A DNA stretch of 64,000 bases from contig NZ_CP155567.1 of assembly GCF_039696035.1 (NCBI RefSeq), positions 2,847,001-2,911,000 on the forward strand, in the 5' to 3' direction. Positions 1 through 7,996 of this stretch are shown here, piece by piece. The DNA comes from Microbulbifer sp. SAOS-129_SWC. Its GTDB lineage: Bacteria; Pseudomonadota; Gammaproteobacteria; Pseudomonadales; Cellvibrionaceae. The notes under the pieces were generated by a model. The model was not told where the DNA came from and made no database searches. It worked only from the letters and a program-made list of their open reading frames with translations. Each line of letters starts with the position of its first letter. Positions within the stretch are counted from its first letter, which is position 1. Made by a program: the position numbers and the translations under genes.

Positions 1-291
1 ACCCAGCGCAAGTCGAGGACACAGGTGTCCGCCACCACCGGTTACGCCGCGGCCCGCTACCCGTTTCTCGAGGCCTATTACGAGCGCCTCGATCCCGCGC
101 AGATCACCACCATCGACAGTTATACCGAGGGTTACCTGACCGTCGATCTGCTCGATGTCCAGCAGCGCAAGCGGGTGTGGCGTGGCAAGGCCCAGGGACG
201 CCTGAGTCGCGAAAACCTGGCCCAGCCGGAAGCCACTGCCGCCAAGGCCGTGGCGCAAGCCTTCCGGCAACTGCCGCTGCGGGCGCGCTGA
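1..291 (+). CDS. DUF4136 family protein, C-terminal part (5' end outside window)
   Basis: The reading frame is open from base 1, so the 5' end lies before the window; the GTG at 25 is probably internal. About 96 residues are visible. They include a YTEGYLTVDLLD strand region, the RVWRGKAQG strand and a final helix ending in FRQLPLRAR. This layout matches the C-terminal half of DUF4136 proteins, which are usually envelope lipoproteins of unknown role with a Trp-rich strand and a closing helix. The lipobox that would confirm export is not in the window. The next gene, gnd, is convergent. Family assignment is by pattern and moderately sure; no function can be given. Confidence 0.6.
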   Translation, partial: TQRKSRTQVSATTGYAAARYPFLEAYYERLDPAQITTIDSYTEGYLTVDLLDVQQRKRVWRGKAQGRLSRENLAQPEATAAKAVAQAFRQLPLRAR

Positions 292-327
292 CCCCAGGCG
301 CCGGCGGCAGTTAGCGGGGCGGCGGAA

Positions 328-1860
328 TCAGACCTTGACCTGCGGCCGGCCCGGCTCGCTCCATTGCACGTGGAATTTCTGCTGTTCCGGGTAATCGACC
401 CGCGAGAAGGTGTGGGCGCCAAAGAAGTCCCGCTGCCCCTGCAGCAGGTTGGCGGGCAGGGATTCAGTGCGGAAGGCGTCGTAGTAGCTGAGTGCCGATG
501 ACAGCGCCGGCACCGGAATACCGTTCAGCGACGCATCGGCCACCGCCTGGCGCCAGTTGCCCTGGTGCTCGGCGATCTGCTCAATAAAGAAATCGTCCAG
601 CAACAGGTTGGAAAGCTTGGTGTCGCGCTCGTAGGCGTCGCTGATCGACTGCAGGAATACCGCACGAATGATGCAGCCGGCGCGCCAGATACGCGCAATC
701 TCGGCAAAGTTCAGTTGCCAGCCCTGCTCGCGCGCGGCCAGCTTCATCAGGTCAAAGCCCTGCGCGTAGACACAGATCTTGGCGCAGTAGAGGGCGTCGT
801 GCAGGCGCGCGATCGCCTCGTCGCGGCTGGCTGCATCCACCGGCGCAACCGCCGGGCCGCTGAGTTTTTTCGCCGCGCGGCCGCGCAGCACCTTGCGGGT
901 GGACAGCGCGCGGGCGTAGACCGCTTCGGCGATACTCGGCGCCGGGCAACCCACCTCGAGACTGCTGACCGCGGTCCACAGGCCGGTGCCCTTCTGCCCG
1001 GCGCGATCGAGGATCACATCCACCAGCGGCTTGCCGGTCTCCGCATCCTCGGTGGCCAGCACCTCGGCACTGATATTGATCAGGTAACTGTTCAGCGGGC
1101 CCTTGTTCCACTCGCGGAACACACCGGCAATCTCCGCCGGCGACATTTCCAGCGCACTGCGCATCACATGGTAGGCCTCGCAGATCATCTGCATATCGGC
1201 GTACTCGATACCGTTGTGCACCATTTTCACGAAGTGGCCGGAACCGATGGGGCCGATATAAGCCGCGCAGGGTTCGCCCTCCTTGACCGGGTTACCCGGC
1301 TCGAAGCGCTCGATCGGCTGGCCACTGGCCGGATCGACCTTGGCGGCGATCGCGTGCCAGACCGGCTCGATGCGGTTCCACGCATAGGGGTCGCCGCTCG
1401 GCATCAGCGACGGCCCGAAGCGCGCGCCCACTTCGCCACCGGAAACGGCAGTGGTAAAGAAGATCAGCTTGCCTTCGTAACGCTTGGCACGCGCCACCGA
1501 GTCGGTCCACAGGCTGTTGCCGGTATCGACGACGATGTCATCGGCCTTGAGGCCGGCATCGAGCAGTTTGTTGCAGACATCATCCACCGGCGCCCCGGCG
1601 GGCACGGAGAGAATAATCAGGTGCGGCGCCTTCACCTTGGCCAGCAACTCGGTGTAGGAGTTGCAGACCTCTACCCGCGGCGGCTGGTCGCCGCGTTCCT
1701 TTTTGTCCTGTTCCAGCAGCGCATTGAGGCGCCCCTGATCCAGGTCGAACGCGCAGACCCGGTAGCCATTGTCCGCCAGGTTCAGGATCAGGTTCTTGCC
1801 CATGACCCCGGCGCCGATAAAGCCTATGTCACAGAGTGAATCGCGCGGTGAATCTGGCAT
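328..1860 (-). CDS. gnd: 6-phosphogluconate dehydrogenase, decarboxylating
   Basis: Oxidatively decarboxylates 6-phosphogluconate to ribulose 5-phosphate with NADP+ in the cytosolic pentose phosphate pathway. Visible are an N-terminal Rossmann motif GFIGAGVMGKNL (about residue 13), VDTGNS, the substrate/catalytic segment GSGHFVKMVHNGIEYADMQ and DRAGQKGTGLWTA, then the all-helical C-terminal domain ending near RVDYPEQQKFHVQW. The ATG at 1860 is preceded by GGAG at 6 bases; the frame stays open 43 codons further upstream, but that extension is Arg-rich and lacks family character. At 510 residues it is about 40 longer than the Escherichia coli enzyme. No zwf or edd gene is adjacent. Divergent from the HAD phosphatase gene. 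Confidence 0.95.
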   Translation of the reverse strand: MPDSPRDSLCDIGFIGAGVMGKNLILNLADNGYRVCAFDLDQGRLNALLEQDKKERGDQPPRVEVCNSYTELLAKVKAPHLIILSVPAGAPVDDVCNKLLDAGLKADDIVVDTGNSLWTDSVARAKRYEGKLIFFTTAVSGGEVGARFGPSLMPSGDPYAWNRIEPVWHAIAAKVDPASGQPIERFEPGNPVKEGEPCAAYIGPIGSGHFVKMVHNGIEYADMQMICEAYHVMRSALEMSPAEIAGVFREWNKGPLNSYLINISAEVLATEDAETGKPLVDVILDRAGQKGTGLWTAVSSLEVGCPAPSIAEAVYARALSTRKVLRGRAAKKLSGPAVAPVDAASRDEAIARLHDALYCAKICVYAQGFDLMKLAAREQGWQLNFAEIARIWRAGCIIRAVFLQSISDAYERDTKLSNLLLDDFFIEQIAEHQGNWRQAVADASLNGIPVPALSSALSYYDAFRTESLPANLLQGQRDFFGAHTFSRVDYPEQQKFHVQWSEPGRPQVKV

Positions 1861-2262
1861 GGAGCTCTCCGAAAAATGCTGACTGCTAGTGTTGGGGGCG
1901 CGGAGTATAGCAATAGCGGCGCGGCGCCGGGAGGCAGGACGCTTACCCCGAAGGCAGGCCCGTTTCGGCATAAACATTCCAACCGCCAAAACCAGTGCAG
2001 GATATTACAATCTGCGAAAAAAACCGGATTTAATGTCAGCAGAAATCTCTTGTCCGGCCATTTACTCCACCCTGTCACCTGGGGGAAAACTCCGCTAAGC
2101 TGGCGTAAGAAAGAACCAACGGTCGCATTCGGTGCCCCCGGGTGCGATAGAGAACAATAACCATGTATAGAAGAAAACGGCCGCAATTCGCCACTATACC
2201 GGCGGCGTCACTGCTACTGCCGGCCTTCGCCGGGACGATCGGCAGCTGATTGGGAGACGGTA
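1861..2262. other. Intergenic region between divergent gnd and HAD phosphatase genes
   Basis: About 400 bases with no convincing gene. It must hold the gnd promoter on the minus strand and the HAD gene promoter on the plus strand. A TATACT-like -10 for gnd is seen at about 1904-1909 (minus strand) without a good -35, and the stretch 1975-2060 is AT-rich. Short open frames on both strands show no family similarity that I recognise. Confidence 0.5.
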
Positions 2263-2874
2263 ATGCACAGCGAGATAGAGCTGGTTCTTTTCGACCTCGG
2301 CGGCGTTCTGGTGGACCTTCGCCCGACCCCGTTCCCCGAGGAGTGGCTCCCCGATGGCCAGACATTCGACGATCTCGACTGGTTCAAGTCAGATACAGCG
2401 CAGCAATTCGAATGCGGCACCCTGACACCACAGCAGTTTGCCGTGGCGCTGCAACGGGAACTGGGCGTGAAGATTGATACCCGGGCGCTGCTGGCAGAGT
2501 TTACCCGCTGGCCAATCGGCCTTCGTAGCGGCGCACACGAGCTGCTTATCTCGCTGCGGCAGCACTGCAATCTCGCCGCACTGACCAATACCAACGCGCT
2601 GCACTGGCCGCGGCTGGTCGACGAATTCCGCCTGCCGCCGTATTTCGATGCGATGTTTGCCTCGCACCAGATGCAACTGGCCAAGCCGGATCCGCGCGCC
2701 TTTCGCCAGGTCAGTGACACCCTGGGCACAGCACCGGAACGGATTCTCTTCTTTGACGACAACGCGGCCAATATTGCCGCCGCTGCGGCACTGGGCTTGA
2801 ACGGCCGCCGGGTTACGACCATCGCGCAGATTGCGAATGGATTGCGCGAATACGGTGTGCCGGTAGGCGCCTGA
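2263..2874 (+). CDS. HAD-superfamily hydrolase, subfamily IA (YihX-like phosphatase)
   Basis: A 203-residue soluble phosphatase-type protein. The motifs occur in order: motif I LVLFDLGGVLVDL near residue 8, motif II as LTNTN around residue 108, the motif III lysine in AKPDPRAF, and motif IV ILFFDDNAANIAAA near residue 163. In motif I the second acid is replaced by Gly, as in YihX-like sugar phosphatases (FDLGNV). That supports a small sugar-phosphate or similar substrate, but the true substrate cannot be read from sequence. Start ATG at 2263 follows GGGAGACGG. It stands alone, 204 bases before the next plus-strand gene. Confidence 0.8.
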   Translation: MHSEIELVLFDLGGVLVDLRPTPFPEEWLPDGQTFDDLDWFKSDTAQQFECGTLTPQQFAVALQRELGVKIDTRALLAEFTRWPIGLRSGAHELLISLRQHCNLAALTNTNALHWPRLVDEFRLPPYFDAMFASHQMQLAKPDPRAFRQVSDTLGTAPERILFFDDNAANIAAAAALGLNGRRVTTIAQIANGLREYGVPVGA

Positions 2875-3078
2875 ACTGCGCGCACACCGGACACCTACAC
2901 GCAAAACAGGACGCAGAGTAACCGTGCTTATTCGCGTGCGCATCACCCGGCATCGGCAACAGCAGCGTCAGGCGCCCGCCTTCGCCAGCGCGCATCGATA
3001 ACCCTACCATTGCCGGGGAAACCTCCGGATTTATCCCAACCCCGACGTTTTCCGCACGTGCGCCAAACGGAGGCTGCA

Positions 3079-4173
3079 ATGGTCACAATCCCCGACGAAC
3101 CCCACCGCGGCGCCATCGCAGACCTGCGCGCACTGCAACAGCCGGGCCTCGAAACCTTCCGCCGCTACCTGCACGGCGAATTGCCCGGCCCGCCGATCTG
3201 GCGCCTGACCGGCATGCGCCCGACCGAAGTCGGGTTGGGCAAGGCCACCTTCTCGATGCCGGTCACCCCGTGGCTGGCGGACGGCACCGGCATCTACTGG
3301 GGCGGTATCTACGCACTGTTCGCCGATTCGCCGCTGGCTTCCGCCATCTGGACCACCCTGCCCGCCGGCAAGATCCTTTCCACCTCGGAGCTGAACATGT
3401 GTTTCGTGCGGCCGCTGACCGCCACCACACGCAATATGGTCGGTCACGCGGAAACGGTGCACTCCGGCAGCCGGGTGGGGCTATCCACCATCCGGATTAC
3501 CGACCAGGACGGGCGCATGCTGGCCTTCGGCAGCACTCGCTGCCTGATCGCCGACCTGCCGGTGGATCCCACTGAGGTACTGCCGGAACCGGATCTGGGG
3601 CCCCGCGAGCCGCCGGATCCCTATTTGCGCGACGCCCCGGGTGCCAACTTCTGCGACCTGAAAAAGTTCGGGGAAATGACCCCGATTGAATTACAGCGGA
3701 CGACCATTACCGGCGGTCGCACGCACCCGGTGTGGCAACTAACCGGCTACCGGCCGCTGGATATCGAGAACGGATACTGCATGTCGGTAATTCCGTCTTC
3801 GCCCTGGTTCTCCAACGGCAGTTACGCAATATATGGCGGCCTGCTGGCCTGGGCGGCCGAGTTCACCATGGGCGCCGCGGTCTATTCGACACTGCCGGCC
3901 GGCGATATTTTTGCCACCCTGGATATGCATATTCGCTTTACCCGCCCCGCCCCGATCGACAGTGGCGATCTGGTCCTCAAAGGGGCCGTGCAACACCGCG
4001 GTCGGCAGCTGCGGGTCGCCTCCTGCAACATCGACAGCGCGGAGGGCAAACGCATCGCCATGGCGACCGGATCGGCGCTGGTGATCAGCGGCGGCGCGCG
4101 GGCCCTGAGTGCGGGGGAAAAACCCGAGGACATTCTGGCCAACGCCACCGCGGGCAAAGCACCCGCCCGCTAG
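3079..4173 (+). CDS. Tandem hotdog-fold (PaaI-like) acyl-CoA thioesterase
   Basis: 364 residues containing two similar hotdog domains. In each, a WRLTG or WQLTGYRP strand, a STPWLxxG-like turn, a GGIYA/GGLLA segment and a TLPAG-I-x-T strand recur (about residues 35-165 and 205-345). Internal duplication is clear: domain 1 has GIYALFADSPLASAIWTTLPAGK and domain 2 the corresponding stretch ending VYSTLPAGD. Hotdog proteins of the PaaI/4-hydroxybenzoyl-CoA type hydrolyse acyl-CoA thioesters, and a fused double domain would form a pseudo-dimer. I moved the start to ATG 3079 because CGGAGG lies 5-6 bases before it. Substrate unknown; no neighbouring catabolic genes give a hint. Confidence 0.7.
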   Translation: MVTIPDEPHRGAIADLRALQQPGLETFRRYLHGELPGPPIWRLTGMRPTEVGLGKATFSMPVTPWLADGTGIYWGGIYALFADSPLASAIWTTLPAGKILSTSELNMCFVRPLTATTRNMVGHAETVHSGSRVGLSTIRITDQDGRMLAFGSTRCLIADLPVDPTEVLPEPDLGPREPPDPYLRDAPGANFCDLKKFGEMTPIELQRTTITGGRTHPVWQLTGYRPLDIENGYCMSVIPSSPWFSNGSYAIYGGLLAWAAEFTMGAAVYSTLPAGDIFATLDMHIRFTRPAPIDSGDLVLKGAVQHRGRQLRVASCNIDSAEGKRIAMATGSALVISGGARALSAGEKPEDILANATAGKAPAR

Positions 4174-4189
4174 CCCGCAGCGGGCTAGC
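4169..4189 (+). terminator. Hairpin overlapping the thioesterase stop codon
   Basis: A perfect 9-bp stem, GCTAGCCCG - CAG - CGGGCTAGC, begins within the last codons of the thioesterase gene and includes its TAG stop. No T-run follows, so it is a weak or Rho-assisted terminator at best. Confidence 0.4.
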
Positions 4190-4287
4190 CCGGCCCGCCC
4201 CTGGCGGCCATTCTGTGCCTGCTATGCTCATGGATGGAGCGCCCGCTGCCCGGCGCGATGACAGGGTTCTGCAGCAGGGAGTGTGCA

Positions 4288-6600
4288 TTGTCTGCGATCG
4301 GAAACTTTCTTCTACTCTCGCTGTTCATCGCCTGCGCGCCGCTCGCTGCGGCGCAGTCGCCACTCCCGGCTTCCGGCGACGAACCGAAGCAGCAGAAGCC
4401 CGAAGCGACAGCACCATTCGCGGACCTCAAGGGCGAGCGCGAACGGGTTGAGGCCCATATTGAAGAAGCCACCACACAGCTGAACGCGGTGAAAGCGGCG
4501 CTCGATACCGCCGATGGGCAGCGCGCCGACGAAGAAAAAAACATGTTGCAGCAGCAACTGGAACTGCTGCAAACACGACTCCAGACCGGTCGCCGCCACC
4601 TCAAACTGCTCGACGATGAACAGGCCCTGCGCGATGCGCGCGAGCGGCTGCAGCAGCAATCCGCCAACTGGAGCGGTTTCGAGCAGGCGCCGCCCTACCC
4701 GAACACGCTGCTGGCGACCCTGCAGAGAAAGCTGAATTCCGAACAGGCCGCGATCAAAACGGTGCAGACCCGGTTGGCGTCACTGGAGGAAAACAAAAGC
4801 CTGACGCTCGAGGGTTTCGACAAAGCCGCAAAAGCCACACGGCAAACCCTCGAGGCACTGGAATCAGCGCCGTCACCCGAGGACCGCCAGCAAGCGCGGC
4901 GCGAGAATACGCTGGCCGGGATTGCGCTGGCGATGGCCGGGGAAAATATCGCTTACCTGCGCGCGCGCGCACAGAACCTGAAGGAGCGGCAAGCACTGCA
5001 CCAGTTGCGAGCCAATTTTCTGCAACAGCAGCTGACGGAAGCCCTCGCCGATACGCAGATCAGCGCAAGCGAAGCGCGCGAGATGCAGGAAAAACTCCGG
5101 CGCGCACAGCGTGCGGCGCAAAAGGCGCTGGATACCGCCGGCGCCACCGAAACGGATCTCAGCGAGCAGTACGCCACGCTGTTCGCCCGCGTGGATCGCC
5201 AGCGGCAGCAGGGCAAAGAAGACACGCTGCTGAACCGCGCGCTGCAACTGCGCCAACAACAGCTGGAAACCTCCCGCGCCACCATCGACGACATCAACCT
5301 GCAACTCGGTTACCTGCAGGTCCGGCAGAGAGTCTGGGAGCAGCGCCTGGCACTGCAGCAGAACTGGGACTTTACCGAGGCGAAATCGCGCCTGAAGCAG
5401 GTAGATACACTGCTGAAACTGGTGCAGGACGGTATCGCCAGCCTGGAACTGGCACGCGCCGAGACGGTGAACTTCACCGTTGAGCCACGCTTCGATGAGC
5501 CCGAGCTGGCCGCCGCGCGCCACGACCTGATAGAGACAGTTGACGCCCGCAAAGCGCAGCTGGAGACCACCCTGCGCGACGGCCGCCGCCTGGCCGACAC
5601 CTTGCGCCTGATGCGCATGGTGATAGAGACGCGCATTGGCGATATGGGCGCGGGGGAGTGGGCACGCGGCTGGAAAGAGATGGTCGTTGCCCAGACCCGA
5701 CGTCTGTGGTCCTACGAGCTGATGTCCGTCGAGGACACGCTGGTGGTGGACGGCGAACGGATTGTCGAGCAACGCCCGATTACGCTGGGCAAAGTGCTGC
5801 TGGCGATTGCGATTCTGGTCATCGGCCTGATTGTCGCCTCGCGGCTGGCGAGGATCATCAGCCGCATCGTCCTGCCGTTTTCCGGCGGCAAGTGGCAGAG
5901 CCAGCTGCTGGTGCAGAAGCTGCTGCGCATAGGCCTGATTGCCCTGGTGGTGGTGCTGTCGCTGGTGACGGTCAAGATTCCTTTGACGGTATTCGCATTT
6001 CTCGGCGGTGCCATCGCGCTGGGGCTGGGTTTCGGCGCACAGAACCTGATCAACAATTTCATCAGCGGCTTTATCCTGCTCAGCGAGCGCCCCATCCGCG
6101 CCGGCGACCGGATCGAGATCGAAGGCACCCGCGGTATCGTCGACAGTATCGGCGACCGCTGTACCCGGATACGGCGCTTCGACGGCGTCGAGATACTGAT
6201 CCCGAACAGCCAGTTCCTCGAGCGCAGCGTGACCAATATCACGCTGTCTGACCAGCGTATGCGCACCAGTATCCGCGTCGGGGTTACCTACGGTTCCGCA
6301 ACTCGCGAGGTGCACGCGCTGTTACTGGAGATTGCCGCGGGGCATGCGCTGGTTCTGGATAATCCCGAACCCACTGTCGTGTTCGAAGACTTCGGTGATA
6401 ACGCGCTGATCTTCTCCCTGTTCCTGTGGATCGACCTGGTGGCCCAGGGCGATTACCGCTCGGTGCTGACCGATCTCCGCCACAGCATCAGCGAACGCTT
6501 TGCCGAGCGGGGAATCGCAATGGCCTTCCCCCAGCGCGACCTGCATTTCGACAGCACAAGCCCCCTCGCGGTGCGGCTGCTCGGCCAACCGGAGGACTAA
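4288..6600 (+). CDS. Large mechanosensitive channel of the MscK/KefA type
   Basis: A membrane channel predicted to open under hypo-osmotic tension. The best start is TTG at 4288: AGGGAG lies 6 bases upstream and it yields a clean signal peptide (SAIGNFLLLSLFIACAPLAAAQ). ATG at 4258 or an earlier start would bury that signal. About 470 residues of Gln/Arg/Glu-rich periplasmic coiled coil follow. The C-terminal third has two or three membrane spans and a canonical MscS core, with the pore-lining Gly/Ala helix GGAIALGLGFGAQNLINNFI, then PIRAGDRIEIEG and the beta domain. At about 770 residues it is shorter than E. coli MscK (1120) and has fewer spans. It stands alone; a repeat element follows directly after the stop. 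Confidence 0.85.
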   Translation: MSAIGNFLLLSLFIACAPLAAAQSPLPASGDEPKQQKPEATAPFADLKGERERVEAHIEEATTQLNAVKAALDTADGQRADEEKNMLQQQLELLQTRLQTGRRHLKLLDDEQALRDARERLQQQSANWSGFEQAPPYPNTLLATLQRKLNSEQAAIKTVQTRLASLEENKSLTLEGFDKAAKATRQTLEALESAPSPEDRQQARRENTLAGIALAMAGENIAYLRARAQNLKERQALHQLRANFLQQQLTEALADTQISASEAREMQEKLRRAQRAAQKALDTAGATETDLSEQYATLFARVDRQRQQGKEDTLLNRALQLRQQQLETSRATIDDINLQLGYLQVRQRVWEQRLALQQNWDFTEAKSRLKQVDTLLKLVQDGIASLELARAETVNFTVEPRFDEPELAAARHDLIETVDARKAQLETTLRDGRRLADTLRLMRMVIETRIGDMGAGEWARGWKEMVVAQTRRLWSYELMSVEDTLVVDGERIVEQRPITLGKVLLAIAILVIGLIVASRLARIISRIVLPFSGGKWQSQLLVQKLLRIGLIALVVVLSLVTVKIPLTVFAFLGGAIALGLGFGAQNLINNFISGFILLSERPIRAGDRIEIEGTRGIVDSIGDRCTRIRRFDGVEILIPNSQFLERSVTNITLSDQRMRTSIRVGVTYGSATREVHALLLEIAAGHALVLDNPEPTVVFEDFGDNALIFSLFLWIDLVAQGDYRSVLTDLRHSISERFAERGIAMAFPQRDLHFDSTSPLAVRLLGQPED

Positions 6601-6692
6601 GGCCTGTTTACACTGAATTCGACGGCCCCGTCCCTGCGGGTTGTGCCCCAAAACGGCCCACGCGGCCCTCTAATTTAGTGTGAACAGGGCCT
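6601..6692. repeat. MITE-like inverted-repeat element, about 92 bp
   Basis: The ends are inverted copies: left GGCCTGTTTACACTGAATT (6601-6619), right AATTTAGTGTGAACAGGGCC (6672-6691). They pair over about 20 bases with one single-base gap and two mismatches. The interior is GC-rich and non-coding. It begins immediately after the channel stop codon. A further inverted match (GAATTCGACGGCCCC at 6615 with GGGGCTGTCGAATTA at 6718) may extend the structure to about 6733. Looks like a small non-autonomous transposable or REP-like repeat; copy number in the genome is not visible here. Confidence 0.6.
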
Positions 6693-6805
6693 CCCGGATC
6701 AGTTAGAATGCGCCGGCGGGGCTGTCGAATTACCGGCCGGCCGGTCACAGCCCCATCGAAGACAAGCTTTGCCGGCACAGCAACAGAATTCACAGGTATT
6801 GCCCC

Positions 6806-7342
6806 ATGGCCTCACTCCAGGACCAACTGCTCAAAGCCGGCCTCGTCGACGGCAAGAAAGCCAAGCAGATCAGCAAGGACAAGCGCAAACAGCAGAAAGT
6901 TGCCAAGAAGTCCGCGCAGCCGCAGGTCGATGAGACCAAGGCCGCCGCCGAGCGCGCCCGCGCGGAGAAAGTCGCCCGCGACCGCGTCCTCAACGCCGAA
7001 CGCGAAGCTGCGGCCCAACAAAAGGCCATCGCCGCTCAGATCAAGCAGATGGTTGCCAACAACAAGCAACCCAAGGGCAATGGTGATATCGCCTACAACT
7101 TTACTTTCGAGCGGAAAATCAAAAGCATTTACGTCACTGAAGCAGTGCGCGACCACCTGGCTGCCGGCCGCTTGATGATCGTCGGCCTGGACGAGCAGTT
7201 TGAGCTGGTACCGCGGGTCATTGCCGACAAGATCAGCGAGCGCAATCCCACCGCAGTAGTGCAACCACCGGCCGACAGCGCCGCGCCGGACGAAGACGAT
7301 CCCTACGCGGACTTCCAGATTCCCGACGACCTGATGTGGTAA
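6806..7342 (+). CDS. DUF2058 family protein (YaiL-like)
   Basis: 178-residue charged soluble protein of a family found across gammaproteobacteria; its function is not established. The N-terminus SLQDQLLKAGLVDGKKAK is diagnostic and is followed by a Lys/Ala-rich helical coiled region (residues 20-85). A compact domain begins around residue 90 (YNFTFERKIKSIYVT) and continues to the LVPRVIADKI strand. An acidic tail (DEDDPYADFQIPDDLMW) closes it. It probably forms a unit with the DUF1415 gene that starts 14 bases after its stop. Confidence 0.85.
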   Translation: MASLQDQLLKAGLVDGKKAKQISKDKRKQQKVAKKSAQPQVDETKAAAERARAEKVARDRVLNAEREAAAQQKAIAAQIKQMVANNKQPKGNGDIAYNFTFERKIKSIYVTEAVRDHLAAGRLMIVGLDEQFELVPRVIADKISERNPTAVVQPPADSAAPDEDDPYADFQIPDDLMW

Positions 7343-7356
7343 CTGGCCAGAACACC

Positions 7357-7899
7357 ATGCAACAGGTCATTGAACCAGTACAGCAGTGGCTAGCCGATGT
7401 CGTGGTAGGTCTGAACCTCTGTCCATTTGCGCGCAAGCCGCTGCGTGCAGGCCAGGTCCGTTACCGTGTCAGCAAGGCAAATGATGAAAAAGCTCTGATG
7501 GCAGAGCTGCTCGAAGAGATGCAGCTACTGGATGTGACAGCCGCCGAAGAGGTGGAGACCACCCTGCTGATCATTCCGGATTACCTGCGAAATTTTTCTG
7601 ACTACAACCAGTTCCTCGAGCTGGCGGAATGGCTGATCGAACGGCAAGAGTATTCCGGAATTTACCAGCTCGCCACCTTCCACCCAAACTACCAATTTGC
7701 CGGCACGGCCCCCGAGGATGCGGAAAACCTGACCAATCGCGCGCCCTACCCGATACTGCACATCCTGCGTGAAGCCAGCGTCGAAATGATACTGGCAAAG
7801 TATCCTAACCCGGACAGTATACCGGAAAATAATATCCGCCTGATTAAGAACATCAGTGGAAAAGAAAAGCGTCGGCTCTTCCCGTTTCTGCATTTCTGA
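7357..7899 (+). CDS. DUF1415 family protein
   Basis: 180-residue cytosolic protein of uncharacterised family DUF1415. Typical features are the N-terminal VQQWLADVVVGLNLCPFARK, with a Cys-Pro-Phe in a possible active site, LLIIPDYLRNFSDYNQFLELAEWLI near the middle and the FHPNYQFAGTAPEDAENLTNRAPYP class of motif (the stretch FHPNYQFAGT is visible). I chose ATG 7357; an in-frame GTG at 7336 would overlap the upstream gene by 7 bases. Neither start has a strong ribosome site, which suggests coupling to the upstream DUF2058 gene. Convergent to the AT-rich S9 peptidase gene. Confidence 0.85.
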   Translation: MQQVIEPVQQWLADVVVGLNLCPFARKPLRAGQVRYRVSKANDEKALMAELLEEMQLLDVTAAEEVETTLLIIPDYLRNFSDYNQFLELAEWLIERQEYSGIYQLATFHPNYQFAGTAPEDAENLTNRAPYPILHILREASVEMILAKYPNPDSIPENNIRLIKNISGKEKRRLFPFLHF

Positions 7900-7996
7900 G
7901 AACACTGCGCAGCTGATGCGATTAAGTACCCCGGTGAAAATTCCCATCTAAGAGCGGCAACTTTATGTCCTCCTCAATATACCCCCGATTCATCAC

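Noticed and set aside
565..1839. Long plus-strand open frame opposite gnd (similar long frames at 4873-6315, 18222-19394, 26825-28534, 38064-39218, 51502-52974)
   Set aside because: They are antisense to strongly supported genes, are His/Gln/Arg-rich, lack domains, and arise from GC-rich codon bias.
1876..2160. Small open frames in the gnd-HAD intergenic region
   Set aside because: No ribosome site, no similarity recognised, and the region must hold two promoters.
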